A stretch of 64,000 bases of DNA from an uncultured Mucilaginibacter sp. GTDB taxonomy: Bacteria; Bacteroidota; Bacteroidia; Sphingobacteriales; Sphingobacteriaceae. Both the position numbers and the translations under genes were made by a program. This document shows, piece by piece, positions 25,641 to 34,262 of the stretch (positions are counted from its first letter, which is position 1; each line of letters starts with the position of its first letter). The stretch is taken from positions 62,001 to 126,000 of the forward strand of contig CAJYJH010000068.1 in assembly GCA_913775265.1 (NCBI GenBank). The letters are read 5' to 3'. The notes beneath the pieces are model-generated. The model was not told the DNA's origin, made no database searches, and saw only the letters and a list, made by a program, of their open reading frames with translations.

Positions 25641-27533
25641 TTAATCGAATTCAAGGTTAAACCGCTTTTTTAATTCCATCAACTGTGGGTTTTTAGCAGC
25701 CATGTGCTGAAATTTCTCAATTGAGGTATACGGTTTTCTCACCACTGTTTGCTCATCAATACGGGTTTGTACTTCAATATCAAAGTTGCGCAGTGTGGTA
25801 CGCAAGTGGTTCATCAAACCAGGCTTTTCTTCTCTAAATACGGCCTCTTGAGTACGGTTGCTTACAATAACCTCAAAGGTATATTCCTTCAACATTACCG
25901 GCGCGCTGGTAGTTAAAATGGTAAACAGTGTTGACTTCCCATCTGCCTTCACCTTGGTGGCAAAATCATTCCAGCACTTCGAAAAAGTATCGGAAGTAAA
26001 AGCCTCTTTATCCGTACCTTTTAAGTACGGATCTTCCTCTTCTTCAATAACCACACCGCCTACACTTCCACCGCCTTTTAATGATGGGCTTAAAGATGGT
26101 GTAGCCAGCAATGAACCGGTGATCGGCTTAATCATCCCCGGATTTTCGGCCAGGGTAGGTGCAGGCTTTTTAACAGCCGGCTGTGGCGAGGCCGATGGCA
26201 GCGCCTCGGTTTGATGTGCAACAGGCTCAGCTTTATTGAGCGATGGTGTAGCCGATGGATAGGTCGATTTAGGCTCGCTAACTATCGACGGTGCTTTAGC
26301 GGTAACCGGCACCTCAATAGGTATCGCATTAGCCGGTTTGGGTATCTCCGGAGCCTGATTTACGACTGGATCAGTTTTTTTTTTTAAAGCCTCACCTGCT
26401 GGTGATGCCTGTTGGGCCGGTAAACTTGCTGCTGTAAACGCCGCCTGCAGGTGGCATATTTTTAGCAATGCCAACTCAACCTGTAAACGTTGATTTTTGC
26501 TCAACCGGTAATTTAAATCACACTGGTTGGCAATATTCATGGCCGAAAGCAGGAATGACGGTGTAGCTTGCTGTGATTGTTGCAGATAACGCTGTTTAAT
26601 ACCTTCACTAACTTCGAGCAATTGCAGGGTTGCGGCATCTTTAGCTACCAGCAAATTACGCAAGTGGCCGCTTAATCCGGTGATAAAGTGGCTTCCGTCA
26701 AACCCTTTGCTTAAAATTTCGTCGAACAACAAAAGCGTTTTTGAGGTGTCCTCACTTAACAAACTTTGGGTAACGCTAAAGTAGTAATCATAATCCAGGA
26801 TATTCAGGTTATCAATTACCGATTTATAGGTAACTTGTCCTCCCGAAAAGCTTACAATCTGGTCAAACATCGACAACGCATCCCTTAAACCGCCATCTGC
26901 TTTTTGAGCAATGATGTGCAGTCCGTCGGGTTCGCAGCTAATATTTTCCTTTTGAGCAATAGAAGATAAGTGACCGGCCATATCTTCGACCCGGATACGG
27001 TTAAAATCAAATATCTGACACCGAGATAATATGGTAGGCAGTATTTTATGCTTCTCCGTAGTGGCTAAAATAAAAATGGCATAATTAGGCGGTTCTTCGA
27101 GTGTTTTCAGAAACGCGTTGAATGCCGCCTGCGATAGCATGTGCACCTCATCGATGATATACACCTTGTAACGGCCGGCTTGCGGCGGTATGCGAACCTG
27201 TTCAATCAGGCTACGGATGTCATCAACCGAGTTATTGGATGCCGCATCCAGTTCATGTACATTAAAAGAATTTCCGTTTTGAAAAGCACGGCACGAATCA
27301 CATTGTCCGCAAGCCTCACCGTTAGGCTGCAGGTTGGTACAGTTAATAGTTTTAGCTAAGATACGAGCACATGTAGTTTTACCTACCCCACGCGGCCCGC
27401 AGAATAAAAACGCCTGCGCCAGCTGATTATTCTTAATTGCGTTTTTAAGTGTATTGGTCACATGTTGCTGACCTACAACGCTTTCAAAAGTAACCGGGCG
27501 GTATTTCCGGGCCGAAACAATAAAATTATCCAC
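25641..27533 (-). CDS. dnaX: DNA polymerase III subunits tau (and probably gamma)
   Basis: The clamp-loader ATPase of the replisome, 630 residues as tau (E. coli tau is 643). Residues 1-380 hold the AAA+ core: Walker A GPRGVGKTT near 46-54, the four-Cys zinc module (CTNLQPNGEACGQCDSC), Walker B IDEVHML near 127-133, and sensor/ATT and SRC motifs (LATTEKHKILPTILSRC). Domain III ends near 370. Residues 380-510 are a Pro/Ala/Ser-rich linker, and 515-630 the C-terminal tau domain that contacts the polymerase and helicase. An 11-A homopolymer in codons 383-387 sits exactly at the core/linker boundary and predicts a slippage-made gamma of about 387 residues (see finding). Confidence 0.96.
   Translation of the reverse strand: MDNFIVSARKYRPVTFESVVGQQHVTNTLKNAIKNNQLAQAFLFCGPRGVGKTTCARILAKTINCTNLQPNGEACGQCDSCRAFQNGNSFNVHELDAASNNSVDDIRSLIEQVRIPPQAGRYKVYIIDEVHMLSQAAFNAFLKTLEEPPNYAIFILATTEKHKILPTILSRCQIFDFNRIRVEDMAGHLSSIAQKENISCEPDGLHIIAQKADGGLRDALSMFDQIVSFSGGQVTYKSVIDNLNILDYDYYFSVTQSLLSEDTSKTLLLFDEILSKGFDGSHFITGLSGHLRNLLVAKDAATLQLLEVSEGIKQRYLQQSQQATPSFLLSAMNIANQCDLNYRLSKNQRLQVELALLKICHLQAAFTAASLPAQQASPAGEALKKKTDPVVNQAPEIPKPANAIPIEVPVTAKAPSIVSEPKSTYPSATPSLNKAEPVAHQTEALPSASPQPAVKKPAPTLAENPGMIKPITGSLLATPSLSPSLKGGGSVGGVVIEEEEDPYLKGTDKEAFTSDTFSKCWNDFATKVKADGKSTLFTILTTSAPVMLKEYTFEVIVSNRTQEAVFREEKPGLMNHLRTTLRNFDIEVQTRIDEQTVVRKPYTSIEKFQHMAAKNPQLMELKKRFNLEFD
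26375..26385 (-). promoter_or_regulatory. dnaX: A11 slippage/frameshift site inside dnaX
   Basis: The coding strand reads GCT TTA AAA AAA AAA ACT GAT. Adding one A (or a -1 ribosomal shift) gives AAC TGA, a stop one codon after the run. Losing one A (or +1) gives CTG ATC CAG TCG TAA, a stop four codons later. Both slips cut tau down to the clamp-loader core. A purine-rich GGTGAGG lies just 5' of the run and might stimulate ribosomal shifting. Confidence 0.75.
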
Positions 27534-27726
27534 AGCACTAAGTTAGCCAAAAATGAAGGAAATCAAGTCATGCTAATTTGAAATTAGCGGATAGTGCCAA
27601 GCGATTCCATTCGATGCAACCTTTTAAATTTTGTTCACAACACCATGCAGTTATTTAGTGACATTGATACACCTAAACCTAAGAAATCCTTACTAAAATC
27701 AGTATCAATACTTTGTGATCTACCTT

Positions 27727-28341
27727 TTAAGCAACCTCCAGCTCCACACCAACCTGATTTACCCAAGCGTTAAATAAACGGGTTTCAATAGCCACTGCCT
27801 TATCAGCATGCACCTGCCAATCGGCAGAGAAGTTTTGCAACTGGTTAAGCATTTCTTCTAAATGACCCTCTTCTTCCAAAATGATCGACTTCACATTTAC
27901 CTTACTGCCTGCCTCTGTAAGGGCTTCCTGATAAACCGGGTAAAGTTCATCGGCACGCACTTCAATCGCATAAGTAACCAGTAAATAAGCCGCAAAGCGC
28001 AATTCAGCACCTTTCAAAGCCAGTTTTTCTTTCAGGTAACGACATACGTCGATGTCTAACTGGTTTAAGTAACGCTTGCTGTGTGTAGCTGCAAGCAAAT
28101 ATTTGGGCGCATAGGTGGGCAAAGTAACCCCTTCTATTTTTTCAATCTGTTTTTTCAAATAAAAGGCATGACGATGCTCCTCGGCCGCATGTTTAAGAAT
28201 AATATAAGTAACGGTAGTTGGGTCTTCGCTGGCCGATATTTTACGCGCACCGGTATTTTCCATTAAAGATAAGGTGTTTAACCAGCGGGCGTGTATGGTG
28301 TCGTTATTTACAATATGAGTAAACAGGCTTTTAAGTTCCAT
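27727..28341 (-). CDS. Ferritin-like diiron-domain protein
   Basis: A 204-residue, mostly helical protein. HAAEEHRHAFYLKKQI (about residues 51-66) gives an ExxH-type metal motif. A second set, YAIEVRADELYPVYQEAL and ILEEEGHLEEML (about 124-167), gives another Glu and ExxH, the layout of a four-helix-bundle diiron site. No signal peptide. It is the last gene of a leftward operon, six bases after bioA. The chemistry is unknown: an oxygenase or desaturase role or iron handling are both possible. It is not bacterioferritin or Dps by sequence. Confidence 0.75.
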   Translation of the reverse strand: MELKSLFTHIVNNDTIHARWLNTLSLMENTGARKISASEDPTTVTYIILKHAAEEHRHAFYLKKQIEKIEGVTLPTYAPKYLLAATHSKRYLNQLDIDVCRYLKEKLALKGAELRFAAYLLVTYAIEVRADELYPVYQEALTEAGSKVNVKSIILEEEGHLEEMLNQLQNFSADWQVHADKAVAIETRLFNAWVNQVGVELEVA

Positions 28342-28347
28342 AGGTTG

Positions 28348-29613
28348 TTATATAGTTTGAAGCGCTTGCAAAATAGTGATGTAAATATAGTTGAGCTGCT
28401 CGTCGGTAATGCAATACGGAGGTAAAATGTAAACCACATTGCCTAACGGCCTAAGTATAATTCCGGCGTTTAGAAAATATTGATATAGCGTATCACGCAG
28501 ATTACTAAAATAGGAAGTCTGGCTACCGGTTTCCCATTCCATAGCCAAAATGGTTCCGATTTGCCTCACGGTTTTGATGCCTTTATTCCCCTGTAGTTGC
28601 AAGGCAAACTGCTGATGACTTTTTGTAATAAGCTGTATGTTTTGCGCGGTTGATGGATCGACAAACAAATCCATACTTGCCAAAGCGGCCGCGCAGGCTA
28701 TAGGGTTAGCCGTAAAAGAGTGGCCATGAAATAATGTTTTCAGTCTGTCGTCAGACAAAAAAGCGTCATAGATATACTGCGTGCAGGTAGTTACACCTAA
28801 CGCCATGGTGCCACCGGTCAATCCCTTCGAGAAACACATGATATCGGGCTGTTGTGTCAGGTGGTCGCAGGCAAAAGCTTTACCCGTACGCCCAAAACCC
28901 GTAAAAACTTCGTCGGCAACGGTAAAAATGCTTTCTGTACGACAATGGGCTACCAACTCATCTAAATAGGCTGCTTCATAAATCAGCATCCCTCCCGAGC
29001 CTAATACTAAAGGTTCAAAAATAAAACACGCTGTTTCATTTTTAAGGGCAGTGATCTGAGCTTTCAGTTCTTCTAAATTATCTTGGTTAGGCAGATCAAT
29101 GAACTCTACCTCGAACAGTAGCTTTTCGAACGCATTAGTGAAAGCACTGCGGGCACTAACGGCCATAGCGCCAAATGTGTCGCCGTGGTAAGCATTTTTA
29201 AAAGCTATGATTTTGGTGCGCTGCTCGCCGCGGTTATACCAGTACTGCAAGCACATTTTAATGGCCACTTCAACTGCTGTTGATCCATTATCCGAATAGA
29301 AGACTTTGCTTTGGTTGTCAGGTATGATCTTAAGCAGGCGTTCCGCCAGCTCAATAGCAGGTTCATGTGTAAAACCGGCAAAAATAACGTGCTCCAGCTT
29401 TTGCAGCTGCTCGGCAACTTTCGTTGCAATATAAGGATGCGCATGCCCGTGGATATTTACCCACCATGACGATACGGCATCAATATAACATTTCCCTTCT
29501 TCGTCGTACAAACAGGCTCCTTCCCCCCGCACAATACCTACTGGCGGTGCAGCAGTTTGCATTTGGGTATAAGGGTGCCATATTACTTTTAAATCGCGTT
29601 CGCTTAAAGTCAT
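28348..29613 (-). CDS. bioA: Adenosylmethionine-8-amino-7-oxononanoate aminotransferase
   Basis: A 421-residue PLP enzyme of biotin synthesis that transfers an amino group from S-adenosylmethionine to KAPA, giving DAPA. BioA-specific marks are WHPYTQMQ near the N-terminus and SSWWVNIHGHAHP. The class III aminotransferase core includes YSDNGSTAVEVAIKM, DEVFTGFGRTGKAFACD, the PLP lysine in FSKGLTGGTMALGVT, and FHGHSFTANPIACAAALASM. Other bio genes are absent from the window, so the pathway is split. It overlaps the NUDIX gene by four bases and is followed by a ferritin-like gene. Confidence 0.95.
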   Translation of the reverse strand: MTLSERDLKVIWHPYTQMQTAAPPVGIVRGEGACLYDEEGKCYIDAVSSWWVNIHGHAHPYIATKVAEQLQKLEHVIFAGFTHEPAIELAERLLKIIPDNQSKVFYSDNGSTAVEVAIKMCLQYWYNRGEQRTKIIAFKNAYHGDTFGAMAVSARSAFTNAFEKLLFEVEFIDLPNQDNLEELKAQITALKNETACFIFEPLVLGSGGMLIYEAAYLDELVAHCRTESIFTVADEVFTGFGRTGKAFACDHLTQQPDIMCFSKGLTGGTMALGVTTCTQYIYDAFLSDDRLKTLFHGHSFTANPIACAAALASMDLFVDPSTAQNIQLITKSHQQFALQLQGNKGIKTVRQIGTILAMEWETGSQTSYFSNLRDTLYQYFLNAGIILRPLGNVVYILPPYCITDEQLNYIYITILQALQTI

Positions 29614-30047
29614 GCTTTGTTTTTTAATAAGTCCACCACATACTGGTCTATCGGGAAGGTCACGTCAGTGGCCTGTAATTCTCCCAGCTTTTTCCACCTG
29701 AATGATTGCAAACTAACTCCTGTTCCGTCAAAATCGAACGCTTTAGTCTTAATGGGGAATGTGAGCGGAGAAATATTCTTCACCAGGTAATAGATACTGA
29801 TTAACTGTGAATCGTTAAAGGCCGACTTTACATAAAAATCAGTCGTATAAAAGTGGCTTACAATTTCAACCTCAGTATTACACTCTTCCATGAACTCTCG
29901 CTTTAGTCCGTCAGTCAACCCTTCGCCAAACTCAAGGCCTCCGCCCGGAAACTTGGTAAAACGGTAGCCCTGCTCCTGCTCATCGGTTAGTAATATCTCC
30001 TGCTGCTCATTGACGAGCAGACCGTAAACTCGTACATTAAAATACAT
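29610..30047 (-). CDS. NUDIX hydrolase
   Basis: A 145-residue protein with a full Nudix box, GGLEFGEGLTDGLKREFMEECN (GX5EX7REUXEEX), at about residues 36-58, which binds magnesium and hydrolyses a nucleoside-diphosphate-linked bond. The substrate is not predictable. It starts in a TAATG overlap with the upstream transporter gene and overlaps bioA by four bases, so the four genes form one tightly coupled leftward operon. Confidence 0.9.
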   Translation of the reverse strand: MYFNVRVYGLLVNEQQEILLTDEQEQGYRFTKFPGGGLEFGEGLTDGLKREFMEECNTEVEIVSHFYTTDFYVKSAFNDSQLISIYYLVKNISPLTFPIKTKAFDFDGTGVSLQSFRWKKLGELQATDVTFPIDQYVVDLLKNKA

Positions 30048-31021
30048 TATTCGTAATGCTTTTTATTTCGGATGATGTTTTCCATAGTCCACTCAATATC
30101 CAGGCGTTTAGGTTCTGAACGGATAGGACAATTGGGCATACTGCAATAGTGGCAGCACTGCGGTAAGCAAGGATCGGTATGTATAAAAAGTTCGGTAAAT
30201 ACACCGGCCTTTTCGTTAATCAGTTTATCAACCAAAACCACTTCCTGGTGCACCCGATTAAGGTCGAAGTAGTTCGGCAACGTCATGTGACAGTCCAGGT
30301 GTAATTCATGCCCGTATTTTTGAGCACGCAGATTATGAATATCAATCCACTCCGGTTTACGTTCGGTATTTAACACGCTGATAATTTCTTCTACTACCGC
30401 AAAATCAGTTTCGTCCATTAAACCGGCAACCGATTTACGGATAAGCTTATACCCACTATAACATATGTACAGGCCAACTGTAATCGAAAGCACACTATCC
30501 AGCCATGCAAAGCCGGTAAAATAAATCAGCAAAAGACCCAATACTAAGCCGCCACTCGTTACCATATCGGTGAGCAGGTGCCGGCCATCAGCATCAAGTG
30601 TTATTGATTTAAGCTGTTTACCTTTATGAATCATATAATAGCCCAAAACGCCGTTGATAGCACCGGTAATACCGATAATGAGCGCACCAATTAACAGATC
30701 GCGTATTTCTTGAGGGTAAAACAGTCCGTAAACCGATTTAAAAAGAATTCCAATACCGGCGATGGAGATCAACGCACCTTCTAAAAACACTGAAAAAAAT
30801 TCAACCTTTCCGTGTCCGTAAGGGTGATTTTCGTCGCGCGGGCGAGAGGCTATATAAATACTAAAAAAGGCAAAGGCACTGGCCACCACATTTACAATAC
30901 TTTCGGCAGCATCAGTTAGTACAAAATTAGACGAGGTGATAAAATATGCACTGAATTTGGCTAGCATCAACACCACACTCACCACCAGCGCTATAATGAT
31001 TATATTCCGTTTGTCTTTCAA
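30047..31021 (-). CDS. Cation diffusion facilitator transporter
   Basis: A 324-residue inner-membrane metal-cation/proton antiporter with six helices. Metal-site motifs are FVLTDAAESIVN on helix 2 and LDADGRHLLTDMVTS on helix 5 (HxxxD). HPYGHGKVEFF follows helix 2, as in Zn/Fe/Mn CDF proteins. The cytoplasmic C-terminal domain runs from about residue 205. It ends with a Cys cluster (DPCLPQCCHYCSMPNCPIR) that could bind metal. It is first in the operon with NUDIX, bioA and the ferritin-like gene. The exact metal is uncertain. Confidence 0.92.
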   Translation of the reverse strand: MKDKRNIIIIALVVSVVLMLAKFSAYFITSSNFVLTDAAESIVNVVASAFAFFSIYIASRPRDENHPYGHGKVEFFSVFLEGALISIAGIGILFKSVYGLFYPQEIRDLLIGALIIGITGAINGVLGYYMIHKGKQLKSITLDADGRHLLTDMVTSGGLVLGLLLIYFTGFAWLDSVLSITVGLYICYSGYKLIRKSVAGLMDETDFAVVEEIISVLNTERKPEWIDIHNLRAQKYGHELHLDCHMTLPNYFDLNRVHQEVVLVDKLINEKAGVFTELFIHTDPCLPQCCHYCSMPNCPIRSEPKRLDIEWTMENIIRNKKHYE

Positions 31022-31081
31022 GAGCGTAAAATATGGGCAAATTTAATCATAAGCCGATTAAATACGGGTAAAGTAATTTTC

Positions 31082-31089
31082 TATATTTG
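31082..31089 (+). promoter_or_regulatory. -7 element of the aminotransferase gene
   Basis: TATATTTG matches TAnnTTTG and ends 20 bases before the ATG at 31110. No clear -33 motif was seen. Confidence 0.5.
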
Positions 31090-31109
31090 CCACAACTTGA
31101 TTTTTAACT

Positions 31110-32303
31110 ATGAGCGCACTGAGTGACAGAATTAATAATTTGTCTGAGTCACAGACAATTAAAATGGCAAAATTAGGCCGCGAACTGGCCGCAAAAGGAG
31201 TTGATGTAATTAGCCTGAGCTTTGGCGAACCCGACTTTCATACCCCTGAGCATATAAAGGAAGCCGCCAAGCAAGCGCTTGACGAGAACTTCACTTATTA
31301 TACTCCTGTAGCAGGTTATCCCGACTTACGCAAGGCCATTGTTCATAAGTTAAAAACAGAGAACGATTTAGATTACGACGCTAACGACATCGTAGTATCA
31401 ACCGGTGCTAAACAAGCTATTGCCAACGCAGTATTATGTTTGGTTAACCCTGGCGAAGAAGTAATCATTCCTACTCCTTACTGGGTGTCATACTCTGAGG
31501 TGGTTAAACTGGCCGAGGGTAAAAGTGTATTTATTAACACTACCGTTGAGCAAAACTTTAAAATTACGCCTGAGCAGTTGGAAGCGGCTATTACCGACAA
31601 AACCAAACTTTTCATGTTTTCGTCGCCGTCTAACCCAACAGGAAGTTTATACAGTAAAGAGGAATTGGCTGGTTTAGCCAAAGTTTTTGAGCGTTACCCG
31701 CAAGTATACATCCTGTCTGACGAAATTTATGAGCACATCAATTACGTAGACAAGCACGAATCAATTGCACAGTTTGACAGCATTAAAGACCGCGTGATAA
31801 TCATCAACGGTTTTTCGAAAGCTTATGCCATGACCGGCTGGCGCATTGGCTATACTGCATCGAGCAGGGAGTTGGCTGTTGCATTTGATAAGATGCAAGG
31901 ACAAATTACTTCTGGTACCTGTTCTATCACACAGCGTGCGGGTATCACAGCTTACATGAGTGGTTTAGAGTCAGTTTTAGAAATGCGTGCTGAGTTTAAA
32001 AAACGCCGCAATTTGGTTTACGGCTTGTTACAGGAAGTGGAAGGCTTAAAAGTTAACCTGCCTGAAGGTGCATTTTATTTCTTCCCGGATGTAACTGCAT
32101 TTTTTGGCAAGTCTTACAATGGCCGCACTATAAATGATGCTGATGCATTAAGCTTATATTTATTAGAGGAAGGCCATGTTGCCGTAGTAGGTGGCGACTC
32201 ATTCGGAGATCCGAGATCAATCCGTATATCATATGCTGCTGCCGAAGATAAACTGATTGAAGCGGTTAAACGCATTAAAAATGCTTTAGGACAATTGCAA
32301 TAA
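31110..32303 (+). CDS. aspC: Class I/II pyridoxal aminotransferase (aspartate type)
   Basis: A 397-residue PLP enzyme. ISLSFGEPDFHTPEHI, VSTGAKQAIANAV, FSSPSNPTGSLYSKEEL and DEIYEHINY are present. The PLP lysine lies in NGFSKAYAMTGWRIGY and the substrate-carboxylate Arg in SIRISYAAAEDKL. This fits the aspartate/prephenate aminotransferase subgroup Ib common in Bacteroidota, which transfers the amino group of aspartate to 2-oxoglutarate and may also use prephenate. It is a single-gene unit with its own -7 box and terminator. Confidence 0.93.
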   Translation: MSALSDRINNLSESQTIKMAKLGRELAAKGVDVISLSFGEPDFHTPEHIKEAAKQALDENFTYYTPVAGYPDLRKAIVHKLKTENDLDYDANDIVVSTGAKQAIANAVLCLVNPGEEVIIPTPYWVSYSEVVKLAEGKSVFINTTVEQNFKITPEQLEAAITDKTKLFMFSSPSNPTGSLYSKEELAGLAKVFERYPQVYILSDEIYEHINYVDKHESIAQFDSIKDRVIIINGFSKAYAMTGWRIGYTASSRELAVAFDKMQGQITSGTCSITQRAGITAYMSGLESVLEMRAEFKKRRNLVYGLLQEVEGLKVNLPEGAFYFFPDVTAFFGKSYNGRTINDADALSLYLLEEGHVAVVGGDSFGDPRSIRISYAAAEDKLIEAVKRIKNALGQLQ

Positions 32304-32326
32304 GAAATATAGCTTATAATTATACG

Positions 32327-32364
32327 AAAGCCGGATTACGATAAATGTAGTCCGGCTTTTTTTA
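32327..32364 (+). terminator. Terminator of the aminotransferase gene
   Basis: AAAGCCGGA and TCCGGCTTT arms, a 15-base loop and a TTTTTTT tail, 23 bases after the stop. Confidence 0.85.
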
Positions 32365-32390
32365 TGCCTATGTCCTAAAAGTTGTATGAA

Positions 32391-32427
32391 TAAAAATGCC
32401 CTGCCAGATTTAAATCCAGCAGGGCAT
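32391..32427 (-). terminator. Terminator of the leftward OMP gene
   Basis: ATGCCCTGC and GCAGGGCAT arms; on the minus strand the hairpin is followed by TTTTT. It lies 25 bases after the stop of the barrel gene at 32452. Confidence 0.8.
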
Positions 32428-32451
32428 CTATGTATGAAATATCAACCTTTA

Positions 32452-33006
32452 TTAAAAATTAAATATATAAGCCGCACGTAATGTCATAAAGCTTACGTAA
32501 TCACCGTTGTGGTTTACATTCTCATAGCGGAAGGATACATCAAGGTGGTTAGTTTCGTAACCAATTGACGGAGCTAACAATTTGGCAAAATGGGATTGAC
32601 TGGCCTGATTAACATATGGGTCAACGTATGCTACACCTAACTCACCCCCAAAATAAGCTTCGGGTAAGAAGTATGCTTTAGCGCCTACACGCAAAGGAAT
32701 CATTTTAAAATCCGGGCGCGGAAAAGGGTTATTGTTTTTGTTAACGGTTGGCAATACATAATATCCGGTACCACCTGTCACACCTAAGTTCTGAGTAACG
32801 TCATATTGGTATTTAATAGAAAAGCCTACCCCGCCTCTATAAATTTGATGACCGGGATTTTGGGCGTAGAGGCCTTCTAAACCAACATTGATGTGTGATA
32901 CATACTGCGCGTAACGCTCGTTGTTTCCTAAAAGCTGAGCCTTGGCAGTTGATGCACCTAACAGTGCAAAAAGGATTACGGCAATTAGAGGCAAGTTGAA
33001 TTTCAT
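32452..33006 (-). CDS. Outer-membrane beta-barrel protein (paralog 1)
   Basis: A 184-residue exported protein with a signal peptide ending in STAKAQ. The rest alternates hydrophobic and polar residues as in an eight-stranded barrel (VGFSIKYQYDVTQNLGVTGGTGYYV; MIPLRVGAKAYFLPEAYFGGELGVAYV), ending with LRAAYIFNF, a C-terminal aromatic strand suited to BAM recognition. It aligns along its length with the neighbour at 33256-33840. The function is unknown. Confidence 0.82.
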   Translation of the reverse strand: MKFNLPLIAVILFALLGASTAKAQLLGNNERYAQYVSHINVGLEGLYAQNPGHQIYRGGVGFSIKYQYDVTQNLGVTGGTGYYVLPTVNKNNNPFPRPDFKMIPLRVGAKAYFLPEAYFGGELGVAYVDPYVNQASQSHFAKLLAPSIGYETNHLDVSFRYENVNHNGDYVSFMTLRAAYIFNF

Positions 33007-33203
33007 AAACGATATGTGTGATAAAAATTTTCCAGACGAATATAATTTAAATAGTTAACATTGTTACAAAATATTTGTTTTTATTAAAAAAACATTCTTT
33101 AAATATAACTATTAAGTACAATATTTTCAAAAAAAGTGAAGTAACGTTACAATCTATAACAAAGCAATATATTATTCAAAAAATTACAGTGTATTTTATA
33201 CAA

Positions 33204-33246
33204 CAACGGCCTCGCTTAAATGTTAAGGAGGCCGTTGTTATTTTTC
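33204..33246. terminator. Hairpin between the two barrel genes
   Basis: Perfect 10-bp arms CAACGGCCTC and GAGGCCGTTG. A T run (TTATTTTT) follows on the plus strand only, so for the leftward barrel genes it is a stem with a weak tract. It lies 10 bases after the stop of the upstream barrel gene. Confidence 0.55.
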
Positions 33247-33255
33247 GATAATATT

Positions 33256-33840
33256 TTACAACTTAAATCCGTAAGCTAAACGGGCGGCAACCATACCATA
33301 GTTGTAGTTGTTACCCGAGAAATGCTCGTAACGAACACCTAGATCGACGTTTGACCATGAGTAACCGATACCAGGAGCTAAAATCAACTTAGTGCTTTTG
33401 TTATAACCGTCATCACTTTGACCTTTAAGCAATCCAAAATTTGATGTTTCAAATCCGGCACCAGCTTCACCTGATACATAAAAACCGCTTCCAGTGTATG
33501 CCTTGATACCAGCTTTTAAGGGGATTATTCCCATTGACTTAAATCTTACATCGTTATTATTGCCAGGAAGTTTAACAGCATCTGCACCAAAAAGGTTATA
33601 ATAACCAGAAGTTAAAGTTAGAGCTACGTTGTTTGCTACACCATATTGTAAACGAGCTGTACCACCTAACATTGCTTTTGAAAATGTGCGTACACTACCG
33701 ACAGGCACGCCACCTTCAATACCGATACCAAATCTCCATGCATTTGGAGGAGTTGTACTTTGAGCTTTAACTGCATTTGTAGTAAAAAGAGTGGCAACGG
33801 CAATACCTGCAGCTGCTATAACTTTTGTTAGTTTTTTCAT
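33256..33840 (-). CDS. Outer-membrane beta-barrel protein (paralog 2)
   Basis: A 194-residue exported barrel with a signal peptide (MKKLTKVIAAAGIAVATLFTTNAVKAQ). Strand signatures such as ARLQYGVANNVALTLTSGYY, IIPLKAGIKAYTGSGFYVSGEAGAGF and the C-terminal MVAARLAYGFKL parallel the downstream gene, so the pair arose by tandem duplication. No enzymatic motif is visible. It is separated from its paralog by a hairpin, so they may be regulated separately. Confidence 0.82.
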   Translation of the reverse strand: MKKLTKVIAAAGIAVATLFTTNAVKAQSTTPPNAWRFGIGIEGGVPVGSVRTFSKAMLGGTARLQYGVANNVALTLTSGYYNLFGADAVKLPGNNNDVRFKSMGIIPLKAGIKAYTGSGFYVSGEAGAGFETSNFGLLKGQSDDGYNKSTKLILAPGIGYSWSNVDLGVRYEHFSGNNYNYGMVAARLAYGFKL

Positions 33841-34262
33841 GATTTTTGATTCGTTTTTGTGAATTATGTTAAGTTTTGTACCAATTTGTACACAAGGCGA
33901 TAATCAAATACTTTGCCACTAAACGATTTCTGAACACTGTTAATAGCTTATTTATCCCACACGAACTTTCACAAAAATTAAAACCAAAATCAAGAAAATA
34001 GGGCATTTTGTTGATTTTCAGCAAATTTTAAAGGCAACAAAATTTACTTAAAATTGAAAAGTCATCAAAATGTTAATTGCGTTTCTAAGAAATATGCAGC
34101 TATTAATTAGTGTACTAATTAGCTGCCATTTTGGTATACAACTGCGCTTTGTTGTAATGCTTTGAGTACAATTGTGAGATGTATTGAACGATTGTAGTGT
34201 AAAAACAAGCCATCACATATAGATAGCGTACACAATAAGTATTAACTTTAAAACGAATTGAA
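33841..34262. other. Gap upstream of barrel paralog 2
   Basis: 422 AT-rich bases between the Gre-like gene end and the barrel gene start. The part next to 33840 must hold the barrel promoter, but no TAnnTTTG box was found there. An inverted repeat around 34097-34125 (AGCTATTAATTAGT / ACTAATTAGCT, imperfect) could end the Gre-like transcript. No coding potential seen. Confidence 0.5.

Noticed and set aside
27645-27773. Plus-strand 42-codon ORF starting MQLFSDIDTPKPKKS
   Set aside because: It overlaps the 3' end of the ferritin-like gene, is short, and no promoter or homolog is evident.
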